Shown here one piece after another: positions 1 through 5,668 of a DNA stretch of 9,030 bases. The notes under the pieces are model-generated. The model saw only the letters and a list, made by a program, of their open reading frames with translations. It was not told where the DNA came from and searched no databases. Source of the stretch: Alistipes sp. (GTDB lineage Bacteria; Bacteroidota; Bacteroidia; Bacteroidales; Rikenellaceae); NCBI GenBank assembly GCA_017646785.1, contig JAGCLX010000101.1, forward strand, positions 1 through 9,030, read 5' to 3'. The first letter of the stretch is position 1; each line of letters begins with the position of its first letter. Position numbers and translations under genes: made by a program.

Positions 1-1410
1 GAGATACAATATCATGATATTGGGTAGGAAGACCAAGACGCTGCCTACGCCATTGATTACACCATCCGTAAGCATATCGCGCAGCGCTCCAGCCTCCATG
101 GCGTTGCGTACTGCGTTGTAAAGCCAGTCTACGCCCCACTCAATCCATCCCTGTGGGTAGGAGCCGAGCTCGAAGGTGGTGTAGAACATCAACCACATGA
201 TAGCAAAGAAGATGGGGAAACCCCATATGCGGTGTGTGACGATGGCATCGAGCTTGTCGCTCAAGGTGTTACGCATATTCTTTGCCGCTGTGTATGTCTC
301 CTTTAGCGCACCCGATATGAAACCATATTTTTGGTTGGAGAGTGCCGTCTCAATATCTTCACCCAGCGCCTCCTCAATCTCATTGCGCGCTACCTCTGCC
401 ATGTGCTGCCAGCGCTCCTTGTGAGGTGAAGGTTCCAAAAGTCCCGTTATCTCTTTGTCGCCCTCAATCATCTTGAGTGCGAAGTATCGGGGTGGGAAGT
501 GTGCAATAAGCTCCTCGCGGTGTAGGCGCATGTTGGCATTGAGTGCCTCGAGGCTCTCCTCAATGACAGCACCATAGCCGATGTGGATATGGCGCACACG
601 CTTGTCGTTGTTCTCGTGCACCGCAACAATGGCGTCGAGCAACTGCTCGATACCTCTGCCCGTGGGAGCAACAACGGGTATCATGGGTACACCTATCATG
701 CCGCCCAGAGCATCGTGGTCGAACTTTGCACCACTCGCCTCAAGCTCGTCGTACATGTTCATGGCGATGACCATCTTGGGGCTCATGTCGATAAGCTCGG
801 TGGTGAGATAGAGGTTGCGCTCAAGATTTGAGGCAACAATAGTATTTACAATTATGTCGGGGATGTCGTCTATAATATGTCTGCGAACATAGACCTCTTC
901 GGGTGAGTATGCCGAGAGGGCGTAGGTGCCTGGCAGGTCGGTAATCTCAAGCGTATAACCCTTGTAGTGTAGTGTGCCACGCTTGGCGTCTACCGTAACA
1001 CCGCTATAGTTGCCCACATGCTCGCTGCGACCACACAGGGTGTTGAATAACGATGTCTTACCAGAGTTTGGGTTGCCAACCAGACCCACGCGAATCTGCT
1101 TGAGAGTGTCGTTTACGGCGCGCTCCACAATATCCTCATTCTTTACGAGTGTTGTGGCCTCGCCCATTGATAGACGCTCCGCCTCCTCGCGTGTCATTAC
1201 GACAATCATCTCCGCCTCCTTACGGCGCAGCGAGATGTCGTAGCCCATGATGTGGTACTCGATGGGGTCCTTCAGAGGCGCATCCAATACCACTGTAACC
1301 TCCTGGCCCTTAACGAAGCCCATCTCCATTATGCGACGACGAAAGCCACCATAGCCAAGCACCTTGACTACCGTAGCTGTCTCCCCAGTTTTTAGTTCAC
1401 TTAGTCGCAT
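1..1410 (-). CDS. feoB: Fused FeoA-FeoB ferrous iron transporter (partial, C-terminus beyond left edge)
   Basis: This gene encodes a GTPase-coupled inner-membrane Fe(II) importer. Only its first 470 codons are in the window. Residues 1-75 form a FeoA-like (SH3-type) domain starting MRLSELKTGE. After a linker, the FeoB G domain shows G1 GNPNSGKT (112-119), a G2-like NYSGVT (134-139), G3 DLPGTY (158-163), the FeoB signature SNLERNLYLTTEL (194-206) and G4 NMYD (218-221). A helical regulatory region follows, then the first membrane segment (about 397-414) and the conserved gate segment GSVLVFLPN (from 456). The ATG at 1408-1410 begins exactly at the FeoA domain and sits about 30 bases below a good promoter. 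FeoAB fusions are common in Bacteroidetes. One oddity is that the residue before ASNLERN, which I expect to be Asp in relatives (VDASNLERN), is Val192 (GTT, 835-837). The transmembrane pore is largely outside the window. Confidence 0.97.
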   Translation of the reverse strand, partial: MRLSELKTGETATVVKVLGYGGFRRRIMEMGFVKGQEVTVVLDAPLKDPIEYHIMGYDISLRRKEAEMIVVMTREEAERLSMGEATTLVKNEDIVERAVNDTLKQIRVGLVGNPNSGKTSLFNTLCGRSEHVGNYSGVTVDAKRGTLHYKGYTLEITDLPGTYALSAYSPEEVYVRRHIIDDIPDIIVNTIVASNLERNLYLTTELIDMSPKMVIAMNMYDELEASGAKFDHDALGGMIGVPMIPVVAPTGRGIEQLLDAIVAVHENNDKRVRHIHIGYGAVIEESLEALNANMRLHREELIAHFPPRYFALKMIEGDKEITGLLEPSPHKERWQHMAEVARNEIEEALGEDIETALSNQKYGFISGALKETYTAAKNMRNTLSDKLDAIVTHRIWGFPIFFAIMWLMFYTTFELGSYPQGWIEWGVDWLYNAVRNAMEAGALRDMLTDGVINGVGSVLVFLPNIMILYL

Positions 1411-1438
1411 ACTTTATGTTTATTCATTTTATTTTGCG

Positions 1439-1470
1439 CAAAGATACGACAATTGGCTCTGTTGTGCAAT
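1439..1470 (-). promoter_or_regulatory. Promoter for feoAB
   Basis: Read on the minus strand, TATCTTTG (1446-1439) matches the Bacteroidetes -7 consensus TAnnTTTG. ATTG (1470-1467) lies 20 bases upstream as a -33 element (consensus TTTG). The start codon follows about 28 bases downstream. The -33 element overlaps an inverted repeat (1468-1487), so the promoter may be repressor-controlled. Confidence 0.65.
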
Positions 1471-1487
1471 CCCCATTTGTGGGGATT
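1468..1487. promoter_or_regulatory. Inverted repeat, candidate operator at the feoAB promoter
   Basis: AATCCCC and GGGGATT form a perfect 7-bp inverted repeat around a 6-base centre (ATTTGT), in an otherwise AT-rich intergenic region. It overlaps the -33 element of the feoAB promoter, a position typical of repressor operators. It does not resemble a classical Fur box, and which protein binds it, if any, is unknown. It could alternatively form an RNA hairpin, but it lies upstream of the predicted feo transcript start. Confidence 0.35.
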
Positions 1488-1596
1488 TTGTTTTTCGGGG
1501 CGGTGCATATTTATTCATTTGTCCGCCATTAAATAAGTATTAATAGTTAATTTGTCGGAAAATCACGACTTTATGTTGCATTTTTTTGAGAAAAAA

Positions 1597-1626
1597 TTTG
1601 CAAACAAAAAATAATTTATAACTTTG
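1597..1626 (+). promoter_or_regulatory. Promoter for the histone-H1-like gene
   Basis: TAACTTTG (1619-1626) matches the Bacteroidetes -7 consensus TAnnTTTG. TTTG (1597-1600) lies 18 bases upstream, slightly shorter than the usual 19-21 base spacing. The start codon follows about 31 bases downstream through an AT-rich leader, normal for highly expressed Bacteroidetes genes. Confidence 0.65.
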
Positions 1627-1657
1627 CGTAGTGAAAAACCTTTAATAATTATTTGAT

Positions 1658-1831
1658 ATGAAGACATTGGTAGAGAACATCGCAGCTCAGTATGCAGCAT
1701 TTGCAGAGAACGCAAACGCTCAGGTAGAGAAGAACAACAAGGCCGCAGGTACACGCGCTCGTAAGGCAGCTTTGGAGCTTTCAAAGCTTCTTAAGGAGTT
1801 CCGCAAGGTTTCTGTTGAGGCCTCAAAATAA
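1658..1831 (+). CDS. Histone H1-like (Hc1-type) small basic DNA-binding protein
   Basis: This 57-residue protein begins MKTLVENIAAQYAAFAENA and ends FRKVSVEASK. The N-terminal third is an amphipathic, Ala-rich, mildly acidic helix. The rest is Lys/Arg-rich (NNKAAGTRARKAALELSKLL) and ends in the motif KLLKEFRKVSVEASK, which I recognise from the Hc1/histone-H1-like proteins found across Bacteroidales. Known relatives are thought to be abundant nucleoid-associated proteins, so a DNA-binding or compaction role is inferred by family. It is a single-gene unit with its own promoter (1597-1626) and a strong terminator (1874-1917). Length agrees with the family (about 55-60 residues). An antisense reading frame over the same bases is a shadow. 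Confidence 0.88.
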   Translation: MKTLVENIAAQYAAFAENANAQVEKNNKAAGTRARKAALELSKLLKEFRKVSVEASK

Positions 1832-1873
1832 GCTTTGCTTATGTAATAGGTCGTTGTCGACCTCTCAATTTAT

Positions 1874-1917
1874 AGCCAGAATAGTGCGCTTAAGGTGTGC
1901 TATTCTGGCTGTTTTTA
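1874..1917 (+). terminator. Rho-independent terminator of the histone-like gene
   Basis: AGCCAGAATAG (1874-1884) and CTATTCTGGCT (1900-1910) form a perfect 11-bp stem. The inner bases can extend it through several G-U and G-C pairs to a small loop around TTAAG. It is followed directly by GTTTTT. A smaller hairpin, AGGTCG-TTGT-CGACCT (1848-1863), lies between the stop codon and the terminator. Confidence 0.85.
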
Positions 1918-1971
1918 TGTTGGGTATAGAGATGTTTCGCTGTCCAAAATATCAAAAAAATCGTTGTGTAA

Positions 1972-2002
1972 TTTCTTAATACTAAATTTTTTCGTATCTT
2001 TG
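1972..2002 (+). promoter_or_regulatory. Promoter for the metal-handling cluster
   Basis: TATCTTTG (1995-2002) is a full match to the -7 consensus TAnnTTTG. The -33 element is weak: the best candidate is TTTC (1972-1975) with 19-base spacing. The first ATG of the downstream gene follows 23 bases later, giving a short leader. A weak -33 element would suit an activator-dependent or inducible promoter, but that is inference. Confidence 0.55.
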
Positions 2003-2025
2003 CCGCGACTGTAATACATAGATGT

Positions 2026-2469
2026 ATGATGGGACGAGTGAAGATGATATATGCAACAATTCTGGCGGCTATATATGTAGCAGCCTCGCTTCTCTCACCA
2101 TTGTCTGTGCTCTGCTGTGACCATCCCCACCATACGCACCACGCCTCGGAGAGTGTCGAGTGCAGTTGCGGTGATCACCATAGCGTAGTGTCGTTGGATA
2201 GCCCTGCGTTTAGCGAGGAGTGCTGCGACCACGACCATGTGCTATTGAGCGACATTCAAATCCAAATCACCTCTGACAACGAGCGCGATAGTAGCGCATC
2301 ACATATCTTATACACACTCCTTGCATCAGTTGCTATCGTTGACGATGCGGGGATTGACAACATCTCGCTTCTTGCCGCCGAGGAGATATATCGTGGCGAT
2401 GAAGCCCTGCCGCTGAGGGCGGCATTCTCAAGGTACGACTCGTTGCGTGCCCCTCCTGTACTTGCTTAG
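2026..2469 (+). CDS. Small exported Cys/His-rich protein, putative metal binding
   Basis: This 147-residue protein has an N-terminal signal sequence: basic MMGRVK, then a hydrophobic stretch (residues 8-29). Three metal-ligand clusters follow: CCDHPHHTHH (30-39), CSCGDHH (46-52) and CCDHDH (66-71). A less distinctive region comes next, including a hydrophobic stretch (about 94-105), and the protein ends LRAPPVLA. Small Cys/His-rich exported proteins ending in RAPP-like tails occur beside TonB receptors in Bacteroidales and I believe some are catalogued as DUF6769, but I cannot confirm the assignment. It leads a probable operon with the receptor 110 bases downstream, pointing to metal capture or sensing in the envelope. 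Starts at 2026, 2029 or 2044 are possible; the first two keep the basic signal-peptide n-region. The CC at 30-31 lies right after the hydrophobic core, so lipidation there is conceivable though the preceding residues (SVL) are a poor lipobox. Confidence 0.8.
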   Translation: MMGRVKMIYATILAAIYVAASLLSPLSVLCCDHPHHTHHASESVECSCGDHHSVVSLDSPAFSEECCDHDHVLLSDIQIQITSDNERDSSASHILYTLLASVAIVDDAGIDNISLLAAEEIYRGDEALPLRAAFSRYDSLRAPPVLA

Positions 2470-2477
2470 GTGTATCG

Positions 2478-2492
2478 CACCCCGATAGGGTG
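2478..2492 (+). other. Small hairpin after the Cys/His-rich gene
   Basis: CACCC and GGGTG pair around a 5-base loop (CGATA), starting 9 bases after the stop codon. No T-run follows, so it is not a convincing terminator. With the second hairpin at 2512-2534 it may shape mRNA processing or partial attenuation before the receptor gene. Confidence 0.35.
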
Positions 2493-2511
2493 TCGTAACG
2501 CCATATACGCC

Positions 2512-2534
2512 TCTCTCTGTCGAACACAGAGGGA
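2512..2534 (+). other. 9-bp stem-loop between small gene and TonB receptor
   Basis: TCTCTCTGT and ACAGAGGGA pair over 9 bp (one G-U) around the loop CGAAC, ending 45 bases before the receptor start codon. No run of T follows. It may be an mRNA stability or processing element, or an attenuator adjusting receptor expression relative to the upstream gene. No known riboswitch consensus was recognised. Confidence 0.45.
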
Positions 2535-2579
2535 TATTCCTATATAAAAGCATAAGTAATTAATACCCAAAATATAAAG

Positions 2580-4973
2580 ATGAAAAACAGAATCATTATT
2601 CTACTTGTAGGCCTCATGCTCCTGCCCGTTATGGCTATGGCGCAGCGTGTGGTTACAGGTACGGTTGTAGATGCCAACAATGAGCAGCCCCTCGTTGGTG
2701 CTTCGCTCTACTGGAAGAATACAACAGCGGGTGCTACAACATCCGTTGATGGTACATTCTCAATCCGCCGCGTTAGTGGCTTTGAGACCCTTGTTGTCGA
2801 TTACCTCGGCTACGACATTGCCGAACTCGAGATGAATGACAAGGAGGTGAACGAGATAACCATCAAGTTGACTCCCTCGGCAGTTGATATTGACGAGGTC
2901 GTTGTGGAGGGTCAGCAGCGCGGTAACTATGCAAAGCAGGGTGGCATCACGCGTCAGGAGCAGATTTCGTTCGCAGGTTTGTGCAAGATGGCGTGCTGTT
3001 CATTGGCAGAGTCGTTCGAGAACTCGGCTTCGGTAACCGTAGGTTATAGCGATGCTATCTCTGGCGCACGACAGATTAAGATGCTTGGCCTTGCTGGTAC
3101 ATACACACAGATTCTTGACGAGAACCGCCCCATCATGCAGGGTGCGGGTGCTACATATGGTTTGAGCTATACTCCAGGTATGTGGCTCAACTCCATTCAG
3201 GTATCTAAGGGTGTGGCATCTGTGACTGCGGGTCACGAGGCTATCACAGGTCAGATTAACCTCGAGCACCGCAAGCCTACTGACGATGAGCGCTTCTTCC
3301 TTAACCTCTACTTCGACTCGGAGCTTCGTCCCGAGATTAACGTCTCGTCGGCTATTCCTCTTACACCCGACAAGAGCCTCTCTACCGTAATCATGGCGCA
3401 CGGCTCACTCGACACTGCGTCACACGATATGAATCACGATGGCTTCTCGGATATGCCCAAGTCAAACCAGATTAATGTGGCAAACAAGTGGTTGTGGCAG
3501 ACAAGTGACGGTAAGCAGTTCCGTTGGGGCTGGAAGGTTGTAAACGAGAACCGCCTCGGTGGCCAGATGGGCTACAAGAAGGACCTCTACGATGAGATGG
3601 TCAACAACCTTGAGTCAAACACATATGGCTCGGCTATCCACAACCGCAATATTAACGCCTATATCAAGGCGGGTATCCCCGTGGGTTACGAGCGCACCTT
3701 CACTGGTGACCCTGCGGATGCTGTGCAGAACAATGTGGCTATGATTCTCGACTACGACAACTACCTCACCGACTCATATTTTGGTCGTAGCAAGGTCGAT
3801 GTCTTGGAGAATACCTTCCGCTTCAATATCACCTACGCGCACTACTTTACACAGCGCTCATCGCTCAACGCAGGTGCTTCGTACTATGCCCGCATGATGA
3901 ACGACAACTATTCGCACTTCGGCTCGAACGATGGCTACCAGTGGGATTTGCAGAACAATAGCACGCTCATGGAGCCAGGTGTCTTCGCGGAGTACACCTA
4001 TCAGATTGAGGAGACGTTCTCGCTTGTGGCGGGTATCCGTGGTGACTACGCTATGGTGGGCAACAACTACTATGTTAAGGATGCAAAGAACAAGTTCCTT
4101 ATCACACCTCGTGCCCACATCAAGTGGAGCATCACGCCTCGCACCACATTGCGCGCTTCGGCAGGTCTTGGCTCACGCCGTCAGAACCTCGTTACGGACA
4201 ACATCTGGATGATGACCACATCGCGCGAGATTCTCAATCTCGACAACCTCCACGATGATATGGAGCAGGCGTTGACCGTGGGTGGTAGCATTTCGCAGAC
4301 ATTCAAACTCGCGGGTGACGACATGGCGACCATCAGCTTCGACTACTTCCGTTCGCAGTTCTTCAACACCATGGTATTCGACCAGGAGACAGCGAACAAC
4401 ACCATGATATTCGACCAGAAGATAGAGGACAACACCATCGCAATCTACAATAGCCACGAGCGTTCATTTACGGATAACTATCAGGTTGACTTCAACTGGA
4501 CTCCCTTCCGTGGCTTCGACCTCTTCGCTACATTCCGCTACACCAACGCAAAGATTACGCTGGAGCGCGATGGCGAGAAGGTACTCGTAGAGCGCCCCCT
4601 TACCTCACGCTATAAGGGCCTTATCAATATTCAGTACGCCGTAGGCCGCTGGGTATTCGATGCTACAGCGCAGCTCAATGGCCCTGTTCGTTTGCCCGAG
4701 CTCGAGGGTGACCTTGTGAAGGCTGTGGAGAGTCCCAACCTCTCGCCCGTATATCCTATGTTCTTTGCGCAGGTGAGCTACAAGATGAGTAACCTCACGC
4801 TCTATGCTGGTTGCGAGAATATCGCCAACTACATGCAGGGTCACAATGGCCATGGTCAAGCTCCCATCCTCGGTGGTGAAGCCCCCTACAGCCCTGGCTT
4901 CAACTCTTCAGCCGTGTGGGGTCCTCTCATGGGTCGTAAGTTCTATATCGGCTTACGATTGAATATCTACTAA
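2580..4973 (+). CDS. TonB-dependent outer-membrane receptor, putative metal transport
   Basis: This 797-residue protein is predicted to be an energised outer-membrane importer. It has a signal peptide with cleavage likely after AMA (residue 21), then a carboxypeptidase-regulatory-like beta-sandwich (about 24-98, beginning VVTGTVVDANNEQPLVGAS). A TonB box DEVVV (105-109), the plug (about 125-235) and a beta barrel ending in an aromatic residue (GLRLNIY) follow. The plug contains LCKMACCSLAESFENSASV, with Cys135, Cys139 and the vicinal pair Cys139-140. This belongs to a receptor type I know from Bacteroidetes loci with HMA and other metal genes, and is unlike SusC. A late loop carries GHNGHGQ (754-760). 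It lies between a Cys/His-rich exported protein and an HMA protein, so a metal or metal-complex substrate is likely; the metal is unknown. No SusD partner is present. Residues around 596-620 contain an 11-residue tandem duplication. Confidence 0.92.
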   Translation: MKNRIIILLVGLMLLPVMAMAQRVVTGTVVDANNEQPLVGASLYWKNTTAGATTSVDGTFSIRRVSGFETLVVDYLGYDIAELEMNDKEVNEITIKLTPSAVDIDEVVVEGQQRGNYAKQGGITRQEQISFAGLCKMACCSLAESFENSASVTVGYSDAISGARQIKMLGLAGTYTQILDENRPIMQGAGATYGLSYTPGMWLNSIQVSKGVASVTAGHEAITGQINLEHRKPTDDERFFLNLYFDSELRPEINVSSAIPLTPDKSLSTVIMAHGSLDTASHDMNHDGFSDMPKSNQINVANKWLWQTSDGKQFRWGWKVVNENRLGGQMGYKKDLYDEMVNNLESNTYGSAIHNRNINAYIKAGIPVGYERTFTGDPADAVQNNVAMILDYDNYLTDSYFGRSKVDVLENTFRFNITYAHYFTQRSSLNAGASYYARMMNDNYSHFGSNDGYQWDLQNNSTLMEPGVFAEYTYQIEETFSLVAGIRGDYAMVGNNYYVKDAKNKFLITPRAHIKWSITPRTTLRASAGLGSRRQNLVTDNIWMMTTSREILNLDNLHDDMEQALTVGGSISQTFKLAGDDMATISFDYFRSQFFNTMVFDQETANNTMIFDQKIEDNTIAIYNSHERSFTDNYQVDFNWTPFRGFDLFATFRYTNAKITLERDGEKVLVERPLTSRYKGLINIQYAVGRWVFDATAQLNGPVRLPELEGDLVKAVESPNLSPVYPMFFAQVSYKMSNLTLYAGCENIANYMQGHNGHGQAPILGGEAPYSPGFNSSAVWGPLMGRKFYIGLRLNIY
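4365..4439 (+). repeat. In-frame 33-bp tandem repeat inside the TonB receptor
   Basis: Two 33-base units (4365-4397 and 4398-4430) encode NTMVFDQETAN and NTMIFDQKIED. They differ at about six positions. A third, truncated start (AACACCAT, codons NTI) follows at 4431-4439. The frame is preserved and the unit lies within the barrel region, so it probably lengthens one strand-loop-strand segment. Confidence 0.75.
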
Positions 4974-5098
4974 TTTGTTGTGATAAGGGGCAATCTTTGA
5001 CGCTTTGCTTGTCTGAAAAATGCTCATTTACTTCGAGTAAACTCCGCTTTTTCAGCCTGCGACAAATCGCCAAATCTCACCCCTTCTGACAACAAATT
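4972..5098. repeat. 127-nt imperfect palindrome between receptor and HMA genes
   Basis: The arms start in the receptor stop codon. AATTTGTTGT (4972-4981) pairs perfectly with ACAACAAATT (5089-5098). Inside, AAGGGG pairs with CCCCTT, CTGAAAAA with TTTTTCAG, and TTTACT with AGTAAA around a TCG loop centred at 5034. Segments between these are related with mismatches and about two bases of length difference. As RNA it would be one long hairpin that could terminate or attenuate transcription before the HMA gene, or protect the upstream mRNA. As DNA it resembles a REP- or MITE-like dispersed element, but no second copy is in this window. Confidence 0.7.
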
Positions 5099-5157
5099 GC
5101 AAATAGGTATAATATTTATAAAATAGATACGTTAACTTAATAAAACATTATAAAACT

Positions 5158-5574
5158 ATGAAGAAGATTATTTTGGTGCTTTTCGTGGCACTTTTCAGCG
5201 TAGCAGTAGCTGACGCACAGCAGCCTAAGAAGGGCGAGAAGAAGACCGTTACAACAACTTTCGTAACTGATATCGACTGCGAGGGTTGCGCAAAGAAGGT
5301 AACAAACACTATCCCCTACGAGAAGGGTGTTAAGGATGTACAGGTGGATGTTCCTTCAAAGACCGTAACCGTTACTTATGACCCTGCAAAGACTAACGAC
5401 GAGGCTCTCGTAAAGGCTTTCGCAAAGATTAAGATTAAGGCAGAGGCTGGTTGCTGCGGTGACTGCGCACCCAAGGGTGAGAAGAAGGAGGCAGCTTGCT
5501 GCGATGGTCACGACCACGACCATGGCCACGGTCATTCACACGACCACTCACATGGTCACAGCCACAAGCACTAA
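5158..5574 (+). CDS. Secreted heavy-metal-associated (HMA) domain protein with alternating His tail
   Basis: This 138-residue exported metal-binding protein has a signal peptide cleaved probably after ADA (residue 20). Residues 30-95 form one HMA ferredoxin-like domain with the metal site DCEGC (Cys41, Cys44), a degenerate form of the usual GMTCxxC because the Met is Ile39. It then has a Cys segment (CCGDC 99-103; CC 114-115) and a C-terminal tail in which every second residue from 118 to 138 is His (11 in all). The tail residues between are Asp, Gly, Ser and Lys. HMA domains bind Cu(I) and other soft metals; alternating His tails favour Zn, Ni, Co or Cu(II). There is no lipobox, so it should be periplasmic or released. 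It follows the receptor on the same strand after the long palindrome, suggesting metal buffering or delivery in the same pathway. No clear Bacteroidetes promoter is visible directly upstream. Confidence 0.9.
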   Translation: MKKIILVLFVALFSVAVADAQQPKKGEKKTVTTTFVTDIDCEGCAKKVTNTIPYEKGVKDVQVDVPSKTVTVTYDPAKTNDEALVKAFAKIKIKAEAGCCGDCAPKGEKKEAACCDGHDHDHGHGHSHDHSHGHSHKH

Positions 5575-5605
5575 TAGTGGGGTAGCATAGCCGACTTGGC
5601 TACAA

Positions 5606-5651
5606 AAAAATATTAGGGGTTGTCCGCATAAGGACAACCCCTAATATTTTT
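5606..5651. terminator. Bidirectional terminator between convergent operons
   Basis: A perfect 20-bp stem runs 5606-5625 / 5632-5651 around the loop GCATAA. The core AGGGGTTGTCC is flanked by A-runs on the left and T-runs on the right, so it reads as a terminator on both strands. It lies 31 bases after the HMA stop codon and 17 bases after the stop of the opposing membrane-protein gene. Confidence 0.92.
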
Positions 5652-5668
5652 GATTGGTAGTTGGAGCG

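Noticed and set aside
197..1243. Plus-strand frames across the left end
   Set aside because: They are shadows of the minus-strand FeoAB gene, whose G-domain motifs are unambiguous.
1411..1657. Fur box controlling feoAB
   Set aside because: No GATAATGATAATCATTATC-like sequence is visible; only the unrelated AATCCCC/GGGGATT repeat was found.
1563..1784. 73-residue minus-strand frame
   Set aside because: It is antisense to the histone-like gene and its promoter, and the sense protein has clear family sequence.
2470..2579. Cobalamin or other riboswitch before the TonB receptor
   Set aside because: The gap is only 110 bases and lacks the B12-box-like and other conserved aptamer sequences; only simple hairpins are seen.
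3000..4859. Several open frames on the minus strand (for example 3000-3401, 3858-4118, 4173-4457, 4605-4859)
   Set aside because: They lie antisense inside the clearly coding TonB receptor gene, have no recognisable domain or promoter, and arise from its codon bias.
5097..5113. TTGCAAA...TATAAT as a promoter for the HMA gene
   Set aside because: It resembles an E. coli sigma-70 -10 box, but lacks the TAnnTTTG element and has poor spacing for Bacteroidetes; AT-rich sequence gives such matches by chance.
5509..5574. CRISPR or satellite-like tandem repeat in the His-tail DNA
   Set aside because: The CAC/CAT periodicity is explained by alternating His codons in frame; there are no conserved repeats with spacers.
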